From positions 434,001 to 498,000 of the forward strand of contig NZ_LT634361.1 in NCBI RefSeq assembly GCF_900119795.1: DNA of 64,000 nt. The letters run 5' to 3'. Position 1 is the first letter of the stretch. Each line of letters begins with the position of its first letter. The position numbers and the translations under genes are program-made. The stretch is from Tenacibaculum maritimum NCIMB 2154. Lineage in GTDB: Bacteria; Bacteroidota; Bacteroidia; Flavobacteriales; Flavobacteriaceae. Shown here piece by piece: positions 34,611 to 44,558 of the stretch. The notes under the pieces were generated by a model. That model saw only the letters and a list, made by a program, of their open reading frames with translations, did not search any database and was not told the origin of the DNA.

Positions 34611-34762
34611 TGGAATGTCTAGTTTTGTTGTGACGATCTTTAAAAACAGGAAAAATCACCTCCGCTACTTTTAAAACATTGCAGAAAATACTAGCAACAT
34701 TACAAAAGACGATAGTTGGCTTTGGTAAGTTTGGTAAAAAACTGTTGGTTAAAATAGACCAT
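34611..34762. repeat. 152-bp direct repeat, copy 2
   Basis: Second copy of 33151-33302; here the coding frame (34634-34828, no start) runs without the premature stop straight into the right long repeat. Confidence 0.9.
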
Positions 34763-35122
34763 ACTTCCTTCATTTTTCCTCTCAAAAAATGCAGAGAAAT
34801 TCACCTTATCAATCTAAAAAATCCATGATTAAGTTCGAATCTCTCTATAAGATTCCAAAAACTTCTTATAAAAAAAAGAGAGAATTATTTCAGTTAAAAA
34901 ATCATAACCTATTGATATACAATGTGTATCTGTACAAACTTTTTGGAGGTGGTTGAAAAGTTTGTACAGAAAAAAGGGTAGAAAACTTGTACCAACTTTT
35001 TGGAGGTGGTTAAAAAGTTTGTACAGAAAAAAGGGTAGAAAACTTGTACCAACTTTTTAGAGGTGATGGAAAAGTTTGTACAGAAAAGAGGAAGCAAAAA
35101 ACAAACGATTCTTTTTAAAATA
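34760..35122. repeat. Right long direct repeat with three 57-bp hairpin units
   Basis: Same order and sequence as 26315-26736 but with three hairpin units, at 34931-34968, 34988-35025 and 35045-35082, again 57 bases apart. Units two and three carry TGTACC in the left arm, breaking one base pair. Together with the left copy it brackets about 8 kb of toxin genes. Confidence 0.9.
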
Positions 35123-35159
35123 AGAAGGATACCATAACAGTAAGAGGCTACTAAATATT

Positions 35160-35222
35160 TCAATAGAAAATAAAGACTCTTACTAGTTTGCGAGCAAACG
35201 CGGCAATAGTAATTCTAGTCAT
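35160..35222 (-). pseudogene. Gene-tail remnant, right flank of the island
   Basis: Minus-strand tail ending ITIAAFARKLVRVFIFY and stop, 21 codons as in the left remnant. The open frame continues upstream to about 35290 (LTESILYAIELAM). Origin unknown. Confidence 0.5.
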
Positions 35223-35373
35223 GGCTAATTCGATAGCATATAGAATGCTCTCCGTTAAGTATGGTGAACTAAGAAGGAATAAATAAATTAGTGTAAAGAG
35301 ATACATAAATAAAAGTAGTGTTTCACTTTAAATAATAACCGATATTACTATTTGCAATAACCATAAAAAAAAA

Positions 35374-35398
35374 GGAGGAAACTATTTTAGTTTCCTCC
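35374..35398 (-). terminator. Rho-independent terminator of the propeller lipoprotein gene
   Basis: Perfect 11-bp stem GGAGGAAACTA with its complement around a 3-base loop; on the minus strand it is followed by a long T run. It lies about 65 bases after the stop of the minus-strand gene. Confidence 0.85.
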
Positions 35399-35461
35399 AT
35401 ATACTTAAAAAATAAGTAGCCTTCATAGTGGTTTGTAACTGCTATAAAAAGAAAGTATGTA

Positions 35462-36364
35462 CTACTTAACACTAATGATTGTAAGTTCACTTTCAGGAAG
35501 GTTTGGAACATATAATTTTCCGTTTAGTAGAGAAATATCCGCAGGGCCAGAAAGCTTCTTCCCTTCAGTATCAATGCTGTTTTTCTTTTGAGTAGCCATA
35601 TCAATATATCCAACTTCACCCTCGTTAGCCCAATTACTAAAGTATAATTTCGATTTGTATATAGCCAATCCGTCATACATACCGGCAGTTGTAATTATTT
35701 TTTCAGGGCTAGGGGCTGCTGCTGTTATATCGTTTATTTTGTAAATGACATTATTTTCAGTAACCTTTCCATCCGCAGGAAAAGAAGCAACATATAAAGT
35801 TTTACCATCAAAAGCCAATCCATTTGCCCCTGTAACAGTAGCAACTTTAGTAAGCGTTAATGAATCAGGATTGGTAGGAGTAGCAATGTTTAACTTGTAA
35901 ATAGCTCCTGTATTGGTTACAGAAATATAAGCGTAATTGTTATAGATAGCAATATCGTTTGCAAAAAGCTCGCCATCAGGAAGTGTAATAATTTTTGGAC
36001 TTTCAGCTTTGTTTTTTAAATTGTAAACAACTATTTTTTGCACATCGGCAATATATAAATAATCATCAGCTATCGCCATTCCTTTAGGAGCACTTAGGTT
36101 TCCATCCGCAGGAATAAAAGGAGTTATTTGCTGGTCTGTAACTTTTACAATATACCCTTTCCCTTCATTGTTAAGTGGGCTTAGCGAATCTGTACCAAAA
36201 TTAGAAACTAAAACAGAAGTATTGAGATAAGGAACACTTCCTTCGCCAAATTTCAGTCCTTCAGAAATAGTTACCACTCGCTCAACAGCTTTAGTATCGT
36301 TTTCTTTACAGCTAGTAAAAAATAAAGCAGTAGCGCCTAAGAATAATAAAAATGCTTTTTTCAT
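35462..36364 (-). CDS. Beta-propeller (SMP-30/NHL-like) lipoprotein
   Basis: 300 residues. The signal peptide ends in a lipobox (ALFFTSC), giving a lipoprotein anchored in the envelope. The body has repeated strands such as APKGMAIADDYLYIADV, GANGLAFDGKTLYVASF and GPADISLLNGKLYVPNL, one per propeller blade. No catalytic residues are assignable. Ordered before the AraC gene in transcription reverse; separate unit. Confidence 0.8.
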   Translation of the reverse strand: MKKAFLLFLGATALFFTSCKENDTKAVERVVTISEGLKFGEGSVPYLNTSVLVSNFGTDSLSPLNNEGKGYIVKVTDQQITPFIPADGNLSAPKGMAIADDYLYIADVQKIVVYNLKNKAESPKIITLPDGELFANDIAIYNNYAYISVTNTGAIYKLNIATPTNPDSLTLTKVATVTGANGLAFDGKTLYVASFPADGKVTENNVIYKINDITAAAPSPEKIITTAGMYDGLAIYKSKLYFSNWANEGEVGYIDMATQKKNSIDTEGKKLSGPADISLLNGKLYVPNLPESELTIISVK

Positions 36365-36437
36365 GAAATGTGTTTTTTAATGTTATGACAAAATTAAACA
36401 TCCAAAAAGCCAATTATATTATATATGAAGTTCAATT

Positions 36438-37292
36438 TTATTTCAAATTGGTTCGTATCTCACTAGGAGATTTACCAAATTTAGATTTAAACGATTTAGA
36501 AAAATGAGCATAGCTTTCAAAACCACATTCATACGCAATATCACTAATCCTTTGAGAGGTGTTTTTTACTAATAAAAATGCCTTTTCCAGTTTTTTCAAA
36601 TGAATCCATTGCATAGGAGAAGCTTTAAATTCTTTAGCAAATTCTCTTTTAAACGTAGATACGCTCATATTGCACATTTTAGCCAAGGTATTTACAGTAA
36701 TTTTCTTATACAGATGGTCATTAATAACAGAAGAAATAGTTCTTTTATTCGTATTGTAAACACTATACAAAAAGGAAATAGCAGTACTTTTAGTAGTAGG
36801 ATCGGCAAGTAAAATATAAATAAGCTCCTTAATTTTTAAATCTAGATACTCCTTACTAAAATCATGCGTATTCCAATTAATTTTTTCAAGAGATTGGTAA
36901 AAATGAGCAATATTAATATTGTTTTTAATAATACGAATACTATGATGCCCTGTTGTATCAATTGGTTGTTCCAAATGACTAATCATATCAGCTATATGAT
37001 AATGATTAAAAAAGAGCATGATACTCTTAAACGCTTTTTGAGTATCAGGTAAGTATTCAGACATCATGTAAACCCCTTTAGGAAGCATAAAAAGCTGTCC
37101 TCTTTCAATAGTATGGCTTACATTATTTATAGACACTGTTTTAGTACCATCAAAAACGTACACAATAGCATGCTCTGTTAATGTAATTTTATAGTTTTTT
37201 TCTTCAGAAGAAATATAATTAACAAGATGAAATTTACGTTTTTCAACGGTAAAAGAATGTTTGTTTTTAAGTTCTTCTGGAGCAACTGTCAT
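36438..37292 (-). CDS. AraC-family transcriptional regulator
   Basis: 284 residues from ATG 37292; a longer frame to 37418 would run into alaS and is rejected. The N-terminal part is a cupin-like sensor (VYVFDGTKTVSINN), the C-terminal part a double helix-turn-helix with the AraC signature (ISDIAYECGFESYAHFSKSF). Ten bases separate it from the end of alaS. Confidence 0.9.
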   Translation of the reverse strand: MTVAPEELKNKHSFTVEKRKFHLVNYISSEEKNYKITLTEHAIVYVFDGTKTVSINNVSHTIERGQLFMLPKGVYMMSEYLPDTQKAFKSIMLFFNHYHIADMISHLEQPIDTTGHHSIRIIKNNINIAHFYQSLEKINWNTHDFSKEYLDLKIKELIYILLADPTTKSTAISFLYSVYNTNKRTISSVINDHLYKKITVNTLAKMCNMSVSTFKREFAKEFKASPMQWIHLKKLEKAFLLVKNTSQRISDIAYECGFESYAHFSKSFKSKFGKSPSEIRTNLK

Positions 37293-37302
37293 CGATAAAA
37301 TA

Positions 37303-39918
37303 TTAAAGAATATACTCCTTTGCTTTTTCCAACACTTTAGGAATCCCTCCTGGATTTTTACCTCCAGCAGTAGCAAAGAAATTTTGACCACCGCCACCAC
37401 CATGAATATATTTGCCAAGCTCTCTAACTACCTGACCAGCATTGTACCCTTTATCGTTAGCTAATTCTTTTGAAATATAGCAAGTAAGCATAGCCTTTTC
37501 AGAAGAAGGGGCAGTAGCAAACAAAATAAAAAGGTTTTTATATTCTCCACCTAGTTCAAATAATAAATTTTTAATACTATTTGGATCCAAATCTACCTTA
37601 GTAGCTAAAAACTGAACACCATTCACCTCTTCCAATTGCTTTTTTAAATCGCCCTTCATGTTCTTAGCCTTTTCTTTTAACAATTGTTCTACTTGCTTTT
37701 TTAGAGTAGCATTTTCATCCTGCAAATTACGAACAGATTTAGAAAGATCTTTCGGATTTTTAAGCAATTGCTTTACCTCGGTATAATTTTTTTCAATCGT
37801 TTCAAAATATTCACCAACAGCAATATTAGTAATGGCTTCCACACGTCTGATTCCAGAAGCTACAGCACTCTCAGATGTTATTTTAAAATACCAAATATCT
37901 CCTGTTTGTTGCACATGCGTTCCTCCACAAAGCTCCATTGATTGCCCAAATTTAATAGCCCGAACCGTGTCACCATACTTCTCCCCAAATAATGCCACAG
38001 CTCCCTCGTCAATAGCCTGTTGCATAGGGATATTTCTTTTTTCAATTAAAGGAAGGTTCTCACGGATACGCGCATTTACAAAAGCTTCAACTTCTTCCAG
38101 TTGATGAGCCGCTACTTTTGAAAAGTGAGAAAAATCAAAACGAAGGTAATTAGGATGCACTAAAGACCCCTTTTGTTCCACATGCGTACCTAAAACAGCA
38201 CGAAGCGCCTGGTGTAATAAATGCGTAGCTGAATGATTGCTAGCAGACAAACGTCTAAATTCATCATCAACAACAGCCTTAAAAGTATCGCCTAAATTTT
38301 TAGGAAGATTTTTAGCAAAATGAATGATGACATTATTCTCTTTTTTAGTATCCAAAATATAAACCACATCACCATCAGGCATTTCCAAATACCCTTTATC
38401 ACCAACCTGTCCTCCTCCTTCAGGGTAAAAAGGAGTTAAATTGAACACCAGTTGGTATTGATCACCATCTTTTTTAGTACTAACTTTTCTATAACGCGTT
38501 AGTTTAGCATCAACCCTTAATATATCATAGCCAACAAACTCCTCCACTTCGTCATCTTGTAAAACAATCCAGTCACCTGTTTCACTGGCAGAAGCAGCAC
38601 GTGAACGGTCTTTTTGAGCTTTCATACTAGCATTAAATTCATCTTCATTAATAGAAAAACCTTTTTCGCGCGCAATGAGCTGCGTTAAATCCAAAGGAAA
38701 CCCGTAAGTATCATATAATTCAAAAGCCTTAGCACCAGAAATTTCTTTTCCATGGGTATTTTCAATAACCTTATCTAGCAAAAGGAGCCCTTGATCTAAA
38801 GTACGTAAAAAAGAATGCTCTTCTTCCTTGATAACATTATGTGCCAATGTACTTTGTTTTCTAATTTCAGGAAAGGCATCTCCCATTTGATGTGCTAGCG
38901 TTGCTACCAGTTTATAAATAAAAGGCTCTTTTTGATTTAAAAAAGTAAATCCATAGCGAATAGCTCTACGTAAAATTCTACGAATAACATACCCAGCCCC
39001 AGTATTGCTAGGTAATTGACCATCAGCAATAGCAAAGGCTACTGCTCTTACGTGGTCAGCAATTACACGAATAGCAATATCAGCTTTTTCATTAGTACCA
39101 TATGCAATTCCTGTAATGGTTTCTATTTCTCTAATTAAAGGAGTAAAAACATCAGTATCATAATTTGACTGAACATTTTGCAATACCATACACAAGCGTT
39201 CAAAGCCCATTCCGGTATCAATATGCTTAGCAGGCAACTCTTCTAAAGAACCATTCGCTTTACGATTGTATTGCATAAAAACCAAATTCCAAATTTCAAC
39301 AACCTGAGGATGATCTTCATTAACCAATACCTTACCATCAACTTTGGCCTTTTCGGCAGCCGAACGGATATCTACATGAATTTCTGAGCAAGGTCCACAA
39401 GGCCCCTGTTCTCCCATTTCCCAAAAGTTATCCTTTTTATTTCCCATCAAAATACGATCTTCAGGAATAATCTCCTTCCATAAATCATAAGCTTCCTGAT
39501 CCATCGTAGTCCCGTCTTTTTTATCCCCTTCAAAAACGGTTACATATAAAATGTCTTTATCTATTTTAAGAACTTCCGTTAATAATTCCCAAGCCCAAGT
39601 AATGGCTTCTTTTTTAAAATAATCACCAAAACTCCAGTTACCTAACATTTCAAACATGGTATGGTGATAAGTATCATACCCTACTTCTTCCAAATCATTG
39701 TGTTTACCAGAAACGCGTAAACATTTTTGAGAATCGGAAATTCTGTTACTTTTTGGAGTAGCATTTCCCAAGAAAAATTCTTTAAATGGTGCCATACCAG
39801 AATTGGTAAACATCAATGTTGGATCATTCTTTAACACCATAGGTGCAGACGGAACGATAGCATGTTGTTTAGATTTATAGAAGTCTAAAAACTTGGATCT
39901 TATTTCTTGAGATTTCAT
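37303..39918 (-). CDS. alaS: Alanine-tRNA ligase
   Basis: 871 residues, the normal length. N-terminal class II core ([17 protein letters not shown]), editing domain with [11 protein letters not shown] and CGGTHV zinc motifs, and a C-terminal DHHA1-like region with [14 protein letters not shown]. It charges tRNA-Ala and clears Ser/Gly mischarging. Confidence 0.97.
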   Translation of the reverse strand: MKSQEIRSKFLDFYKSKQHAIVPSAPMVLKNDPTLMFTNSGMAPFKEFFLGNATPKSNRISDSQKCLRVSGKHNDLEEVGYDTYHHTMFEMLGNWSFGDYFKKEAITWAWELLTEVLKIDKDILYVTVFEGDKKDGTTMDQEAYDLWKEIIPEDRILMGNKKDNFWEMGEQGPCGPCSEIHVDIRSAAEKAKVDGKVLVNEDHPQVVEIWNLVFMQYNRKANGSLEELPAKHIDTGMGFERLCMVLQNVQSNYDTDVFTPLIREIETITGIAYGTNEKADIAIRVIADHVRAVAFAIADGQLPSNTGAGYVIRRILRRAIRYGFTFLNQKEPFIYKLVATLAHQMGDAFPEIRKQSTLAHNVIKEEEHSFLRTLDQGLLLLDKVIENTHGKEISGAKAFELYDTYGFPLDLTQLIAREKGFSINEDEFNASMKAQKDRSRAASASETGDWIVLQDDEVEEFVGYDILRVDAKLTRYRKVSTKKDGDQYQLVFNLTPFYPEGGGQVGDKGYLEMPDGDVVYILDTKKENNVIIHFAKNLPKNLGDTFKAVVDDEFRRLSASNHSATHLLHQALRAVLGTHVEQKGSLVHPNYLRFDFSHFSKVAAHQLEEVEAFVNARIRENLPLIEKRNIPMQQAIDEGAVALFGEKYGDTVRAIKFGQSMELCGGTHVQQTGDIWYFKITSESAVASGIRRVEAITNIAVGEYFETIEKNYTEVKQLLKNPKDLSKSVRNLQDENATLKKQVEQLLKEKAKNMKGDLKKQLEEVNGVQFLATKVDLDPNSIKNLLFELGGEYKNLFILFATAPSSEKAMLTCYISKELANDKGYNAGQVVRELGKYIHGGGGGQNFFATAGGKNPGGIPKVLEKAKEYIL

Positions 39919-40071
39919 ATGATTATTAAACGAAGTTCTGTTAAATTATAATTAAAAAACTACTAATACAAAGCAGTTGTAAAACATTTTGTAATTTTGC
40001 AGACCATCAATTGGTATGTTGTTAACCAAAACAGCCTGTATAAAAACCACAAAAATAGTACATTTAGTTGT

Positions 40072-41040
40072 ATGACGAAAGTAAAATATTATTACGACCC
40101 AGATACCTTATCGTATCGTAAAATAAAGCCGAAGAAAAGTGAAACATACAAAAAGACCTTTATAGGAATTATGGGGGTGTTATTGATTGCTTTCTTTGGA
40201 TTTATTGTATTCAGCCAATTTTTAATGTCTCCTAATGAAAGAGCGCAAAGAAGAGAACTTGAAAATTTAAGATTGCATTATGAGCTATTAAATAAACGCA
40301 TAAAAGAAGGATCTCAAATATTAGAAGAGTTACAAAAAAGAGACAATTATATTTATAGAACCTATTTTGAAGCCAATCCTATACCTGATGAGCAACGAAA
40401 AGCAGGTTTTGGAGGAGTAAATAGGTACAAAAATTTAGAAGGATTTGATAATAGTGAAATGGTAAAAAATGTAACCAAAGATCTTGATATCTTATCCAAG
40501 CAAATGGTTGTACAATCCAAATCACTAGATGAAATAGTAAGTTTGGCAAAGGCAAAAGAAAAAATGTTGGCATCAATACCAGCAATACAACCTATCAAAA
40601 ATCAAGACCTAAAAAGAATGGCATCAGGTTTTGGTATGCGAATGCATCCGATATTAAAATCGAGAAGAATGCATAATGGAATGGATTTTACCGCACCTAC
40701 AGGAACACAAATTTATACCTCAGGAAATGGAACTGTAATTAAAGCAGCTAGAAGTTCTACCTTTGGAAATGTTGTATATATAGACCACGGATATGGATAT
40801 AAAACAATTTATGCACATATGAGTAAAATTGTAGCAAGGAAAGGGCAAAAAGTAAAACGAGGAGATTTAATTGGATATGTGGGAAATACAGGAAGATCAG
40901 CAGCTCCTCATTTGCATTATGAAGTGCATAAAAATGGACGTCCTGTAAATCCTATTTATTATTATTATGGTGATTTAACACCAGAGGAGTTTTTAGCCAT
41001 GCAAAAAGCCTCTCAAGAAAAAGGACAATCGTATGATTAA
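40072..41040 (+). CDS. Membrane-anchored M23 (LytM) peptidase
   Basis: 322 residues from ATG 40072. One N-terminal membrane helix (about 31-50), a coiled segment, then the M23 domain with HNGMDFTAPTG (H-x3-D) and HLHYEVHKNG (HxH) zinc ligands. It cuts peptidoglycan cross-bridges or activates amidases from the periplasm. A -7-like TAATTTTG lies at 39992-39999. It heads a run of genes down to 43.3 kb. Confidence 0.92.
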   Translation: MTKVKYYYDPDTLSYRKIKPKKSETYKKTFIGIMGVLLIAFFGFIVFSQFLMSPNERAQRRELENLRLHYELLNKRIKEGSQILEELQKRDNYIYRTYFEANPIPDEQRKAGFGGVNRYKNLEGFDNSEMVKNVTKDLDILSKQMVVQSKSLDEIVSLAKAKEKMLASIPAIQPIKNQDLKRMASGFGMRMHPILKSRRMHNGMDFTAPTGTQIYTSGNGTVIKAARSSTFGNVVYIDHGYGYKTIYAHMSKIVARKGQKVKRGDLIGYVGNTGRSAAPHLHYEVHKNGRPVNPIYYYYGDLTPEEFLAMQKASQEKGQSYD

Positions 41041-41064
41041 TTGTTAAAAAAGGCGGTATTAAAA

Positions 41065-41394
41065 ATGCATATAGATTTACCCGAAAAAAGATATTATAAA
41101 ATAGGAGAGGTGGCAAAAGCCTTTGGGGTAAACTCGTCATTAATTCGCTTTTGGGAAAAAGAATTTGAAATTATAAAGCCTAAAAAGAATGCAAAAGGAA
41201 ATAGGTTGTTTACTATAGAAGATATAGAAAACTTTAAACTTATTTATAGCTTAGTAAAAGAACGAGGCTTTACCTTAGAAGGAGCTAAGCAAAAATTAAA
41301 AAAAAATCCTAAAGGTATTGTTGAAAAACATGAAATAATTAGCCGTTTAGAGCTAGTAAGAGCCGAGTTGATAAAAATCAAAAATCAATTATAA
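41065..41394 (+). CDS. MerR-family regulator, short form
   Basis: 109 residues from ATG 41065 (a TTG at 41041 is less likely). MerR helix-turn-helix (YYKIGEVAKAFGVNSSLIRF) and a short coiled tail; no ligand domain. It lies directly behind the M23 peptidase, a pairing common in Bacteroidota. Targets unknown. Confidence 0.88.
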   Translation: MHIDLPEKRYYKIGEVAKAFGVNSSLIRFWEKEFEIIKPKKNAKGNRLFTIEDIENFKLIYSLVKERGFTLEGAKQKLKKNPKGIVEKHEIISRLELVRAELIKIKNQL

Positions 41395-41408
41395 CAAAAA
41401 TCAACATT

Positions 41409-42014
41409 ATGAAAAAATGGTTAGTGCCTGTAATTATACTAGGAATTATCACTTTTGTAGTTTATGGGACTGTAAAAGGATTTTACAATCAGGCAATTAA
41501 ATTGGAAGAAGGAATAGAAGAAGAGTGGTCAAAAGTAGAGAGCTCATACCAGCGTAGAAATGACCTGATAGGAAATTTAGTAAAAACGGTACAAGGAGCG
41601 GCTGATTTTGAAAAAAGTACTTTGGTAGGGGTTATTGAAGCAAGAGCAAAAGCAACTTCGGTAACTATCAAAGCAGCTGACTTAACTCCAGAAAAAATGG
41701 CTGAGTTTCAAGAAGCACAAGCAGGCTTAACAGGAGCATTGTCAAAACTATTAGTTTCAGTAGAACGTTATCCAGAAATCAAAGCAAACCGCAATTTCTT
41801 AGAATTGCAAAGCCAATTAGAAGGAACAGAAAATAGAATCAATATAGCTCGCGATCGTTTTAATGAAAAAGTGACGCCTTATAACAATCATATAAGACAA
41901 TTTCCAGGAAATATCATGGCGGGAATATTTAATTTTGAAAAGAAGGAACGTTTTAAATCTGAGAAAGGGGCAGAAAAAGCTCCTGATATTAATTTCGATT
42001 TTAATAAAAAATAA
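41409..42014 (+). CDS. lemA: LemA family protein
   Basis: 201 residues, one N-terminal membrane helix and the LemA pattern (EEWSKVESSYQRRNDLIGNL, later RFNEKVTPYNNHIRQFPGN). Its stop overlaps the start of the first TPM protein. LemA and TPM proteins often travel together; biochemical role unclear. Confidence 0.93.
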   Translation: MKKWLVPVIILGIITFVVYGTVKGFYNQAIKLEEGIEEEWSKVESSYQRRNDLIGNLVKTVQGAADFEKSTLVGVIEARAKATSVTIKAADLTPEKMAEFQEAQAGLTGALSKLLVSVERYPEIKANRNFLELQSQLEGTENRINIARDRFNEKVTPYNNHIRQFPGNIMAGIFNFEKKERFKSEKGAEKAPDINFDFNKK

Positions 42015-42451
42015 TGTCTAAAGTAGAAGATTTTCTTTCTGTAACAGAAGAACAGGAAATCGTTGCAGCTATTCAAATAGCTGAGCAAAATACTTCTGGT
42101 GAAATACGAGTACATATTGAGGCAACTACCAATAAACCTCATTACGAAAGGGCACTAGAAGTATTCTCATTGCTTAAAATGTTTGAAACGAAACAACGGA
42201 ACGGGGTATTAATTTATATTGCAGTAAAGGATCATAAATTTGTGGTTTATGGAGACCAAGGAATTCATAAAGTGGTAGCTGCTGATTTTTGGGACGCGAC
42301 TAAAAATACCATGCAAAAACATTTTAAAAAAGGGAAGTATAAGGAAGGACTAGTGGCGGGAATATTGAAAGCAGGAAATGCATTAAAAAAATATTTTCCG
42401 TGGACAATAGCTGATGAGAATGAATTGACTAACGAGATTTCTAAAGGCTAA
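42014..42451 (+). CDS. TPM-domain protein (cytoplasmic form)
   Basis: 145 residues, no signal peptide. TPM domain features include EQNTSGEIRVHIE and FVVYGDQGIHK. TPM domains relate to plant TLP18.3 phosphatase-like proteins and bind metals. Between LemA and the secreted TPM protein. Confidence 0.87.
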   Translation: MSKVEDFLSVTEEQEIVAAIQIAEQNTSGEIRVHIEATTNKPHYERALEVFSLLKMFETKQRNGVLIYIAVKDHKFVVYGDQGIHKVVAADFWDATKNTMQKHFKKGKYKEGLVAGILKAGNALKKYFPWTIADENELTNEISKG

Positions 42452-42457
42452 ATAAAA

Positions 42458-43261
42458 TTGAAAGAAGCAATAAAAAAGATTTTTTCTTTAATCGTTATAC
42501 TAATCGTGCAGCAAACTGTTGCACAAGGTTTTCAAATACCCAATACACCTAGTTTTCAAACGAGTGTGTATGATTATATAGGATTGTTGTCTGCTAATGA
42601 AAAGGCTAGTTTAGAAAAAAAATTAATACAATATGCAGATACTACCTCAACGCAAATAGTTGTTGCAATTATTAAATCTACAGAAGGAGCGTATATTAAT
42701 TATTTGGCGGCTAATTGGGCGCATCAGTGGGGAATTGGAGGTAGCAAGGATAAAGACAATGGAGTGTTTATGCTTTTGGCTAAAGATGATAGAAAAATAA
42801 CCATTCAAGCAGGTTATGGGGTAGAACATTTGTTAACCGACTTTGTGTCTCGTAGAATTATTGAAAGAGACATAATTCCTTATTTTAAAAAAGGACATTA
42901 TTATGCTGGTTTAGATAGTGGAAGCAATGCTATTTTTAAAGCCTTAACAGGTGCTTATAAAGGAACTAGAAAGAAAAAGAGTGCTGAAGAAGGGACGGAT
43001 GTAGGGCTTGTAATATTTATAGTGATTGTAATCATACTTTTTATACTGCTTAGTAGAGGAAATAGAGGTGGAGGTGGAAGCAGCCGTAGAATAGATGCTA
43101 GAAGTATTTTGGATGCTATTATTTTAAGCAATGCAGGGCGAGGTGGCTTTGGTGGCGGTGGTTTTGGAAGTAGCTCAGGTGGTGGCTTTGATGGAGGTGG
43201 CTTCGGAGGCGGTTTTGGCGGAGGCGGCTTTGGTGGCGGTGGAGCTACAGGAGATTGGTAA
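42458..43261 (+). CDS. Secreted TPM-domain protein with glycine-rich tail
   Basis: 267 residues, TTG start at 42458. Signal peptide ends near TVAQG, then a TPM domain (SVYDYIGLLSANEKASLEKK, GVEHLLTDFVSRRIIERDII), a membrane segment (about 183-197) and a Gly/Ser/Phe-rich tail. Typical of YgcG-like proteins. Confidence 0.9.
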   Translation: MKEAIKKIFSLIVILIVQQTVAQGFQIPNTPSFQTSVYDYIGLLSANEKASLEKKLIQYADTTSTQIVVAIIKSTEGAYINYLAANWAHQWGIGGSKDKDNGVFMLLAKDDRKITIQAGYGVEHLLTDFVSRRIIERDIIPYFKKGHYYAGLDSGSNAIFKALTGAYKGTRKKKSAEEGTDVGLVIFIVIVIILFILLSRGNRGGGGSSRRIDARSILDAIILSNAGRGGFGGGGFGSSSGGGFDGGGFGGGFGGGGFGGGGATGDW

Positions 43262-43335
43262 TAGGTGTTTTGATAAAGGTAAGTATTTTAGACCTTGTAC
43301 AAATAAGCAATGTTTGAATATAAATTATTAAGCAT

Positions 43336-44184
43336 ATGAAAAAAAGTTTTATTTATCTGTTATTTTTAATGTTGATAAGTTGTCATAGCTACGGACAATT
43401 GGAGGTGCTAGCAAGTTTACCAAAAGTACTAAAAGAAGTTTCAGGCTTAACAAAAGTAAATGGATCAGATTGGTTATGGATGCATAATGATAGTGGAAAT
43501 AGAAGCATCATTTATGGGGTGAATATTGAAGGAGAAATCATGGAGGAAATGGATATAAATGCTAAAAATAACGACTGGGAAGATATGACTTCAGATCCAT
43601 ATGGAAACGTATATATAGCAGATATAGGAAATAATAAAAATAAACGTAAAGATTTAGCAATTCTAAAAATTTCACATCAAGATTTTATAGAAAAAGAACG
43701 AGTAGATGTAGAGCGCATAACATTTACCTATCCAGACCAAGTAAAATTTCCACCTCCAAAAAAGCAACGTCTTTTTGATGCAGAATCTATATTATATGCA
43801 AACGGAAATATATACCTATTTACAAAGTCGAGAGTAAAAGGGCATTTTGGAAAAACAAACTTGTATAAAGTACCAGCAAAAAAAGGCAATTACAAGGCTG
43901 CATTTATTTCAACTTTCGAAACGTGTAGTAATTTTGGTTGTTGGATTACTTCAGCAGCAATTTCACCTGATGGAAAAACAGTGGCTTTGCTCAATGAGCG
44001 TGCCGTTTTAATTTTTACAGATTTTTTTGAAGATGATTTTTTTAGTGGTCAAGTAAGAAATATTCCTTTAGGGTTTCTTTCTCAAAAAGAAGGAGTTGCT
44101 TTTAAAGACAATAATACCTTGTATATCACCGATGAAAAATCTCGTGGAAAAGGAGGGAAGCTTTATCAGCTTAGTTTACATTAA
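43336..44184 (+). CDS. Secreted beta-propeller-like protein
   Basis: 282 residues with a signal peptide containing SCHSYGQ (a possible lipobox at LISC). Blade-like repeats: WLWMHNDSGNRSIIYGVN, DPYGNVYIADIGNN, and a C-terminal KEGVAFKDNNTLYITDE. No enzymatic motif. Convergent with the DUF423 gene (four-base overlap). Confidence 0.72.
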   Translation: MKKSFIYLLFLMLISCHSYGQLEVLASLPKVLKEVSGLTKVNGSDWLWMHNDSGNRSIIYGVNIEGEIMEEMDINAKNNDWEDMTSDPYGNVYIADIGNNKNKRKDLAILKISHQDFIEKERVDVERITFTYPDQVKFPPPKKQRLFDAESILYANGNIYLFTKSRVKGHFGKTNLYKVPAKKGNYKAAFISTFETCSNFGCWITSAAISPDGKTVALLNERAVLIFTDFFEDDFFSGQVRNIPLGFLSQKEGVAFKDNNTLYITDEKSRGKGGKLYQLSLH

Positions 44185-44558
44185 ACCCCCTGTATAAATT
44201 CCCATATTAAAGTAGCCCAGCCCAGAATTAGCAAGCCTCCTCCTAACGGAGTAACGGGGCCTAAAAGCGTTATTTTTTTTCCCTTGTAATCAGAAAGAAT
44301 CAGACCGTAAATACTAAAAGAGAATAAAAAAATTCCTATCATAAAACAGCAAGCCATGGTTTGGTTAGGCTCAGAAAATTGATTGCCTATAAATAACAAT
44401 ACAAGCGCATGGTACATTTGATACTTTACGCCAGTTTCAAATGATTTTAATTGTGTTTCTGATAACACTTTTTTTAAGGCATGAGCGCCAAAGGCACCAA
44501 AAATAACAGCAAGCATTCCAAAAATAGCAGCTGAAATAAGGATCATTTTCGAAGTCAT
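44181..44558 (-). CDS. DUF423 family membrane protein
   Basis: 125 residues, four membrane helices, with the family opening GAFGAHALKKVLS and later TPLGGGLLILGW. Function unknown. One-base overlap with the MscS stop suggests cotranscription. Confidence 0.92.
   Translation of the reverse strand: MTSKMILISAAIFGMLAVIFGAFGAHALKKVLSETQLKSFETGVKYQMYHALVLLFIGNQFSEPNQTMACCFMIGIFLFSFSIYGLILSDYKGKKITLLGPVTPLGGGLLILGWATLIWEFIQGV

Noticed and set aside
37292..37418. Longer start for the AraC gene
   Set aside because: It would overlap the coding end of alaS by over 100 bases and adds residues not typical of the family; ATG 37292 is clean.
43131..43331. 66-residue frame overlapping the secreted TPM gene tail
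   Set aside because: It is an alternative reading of the Gly-rich repeat codons and has no independent support.
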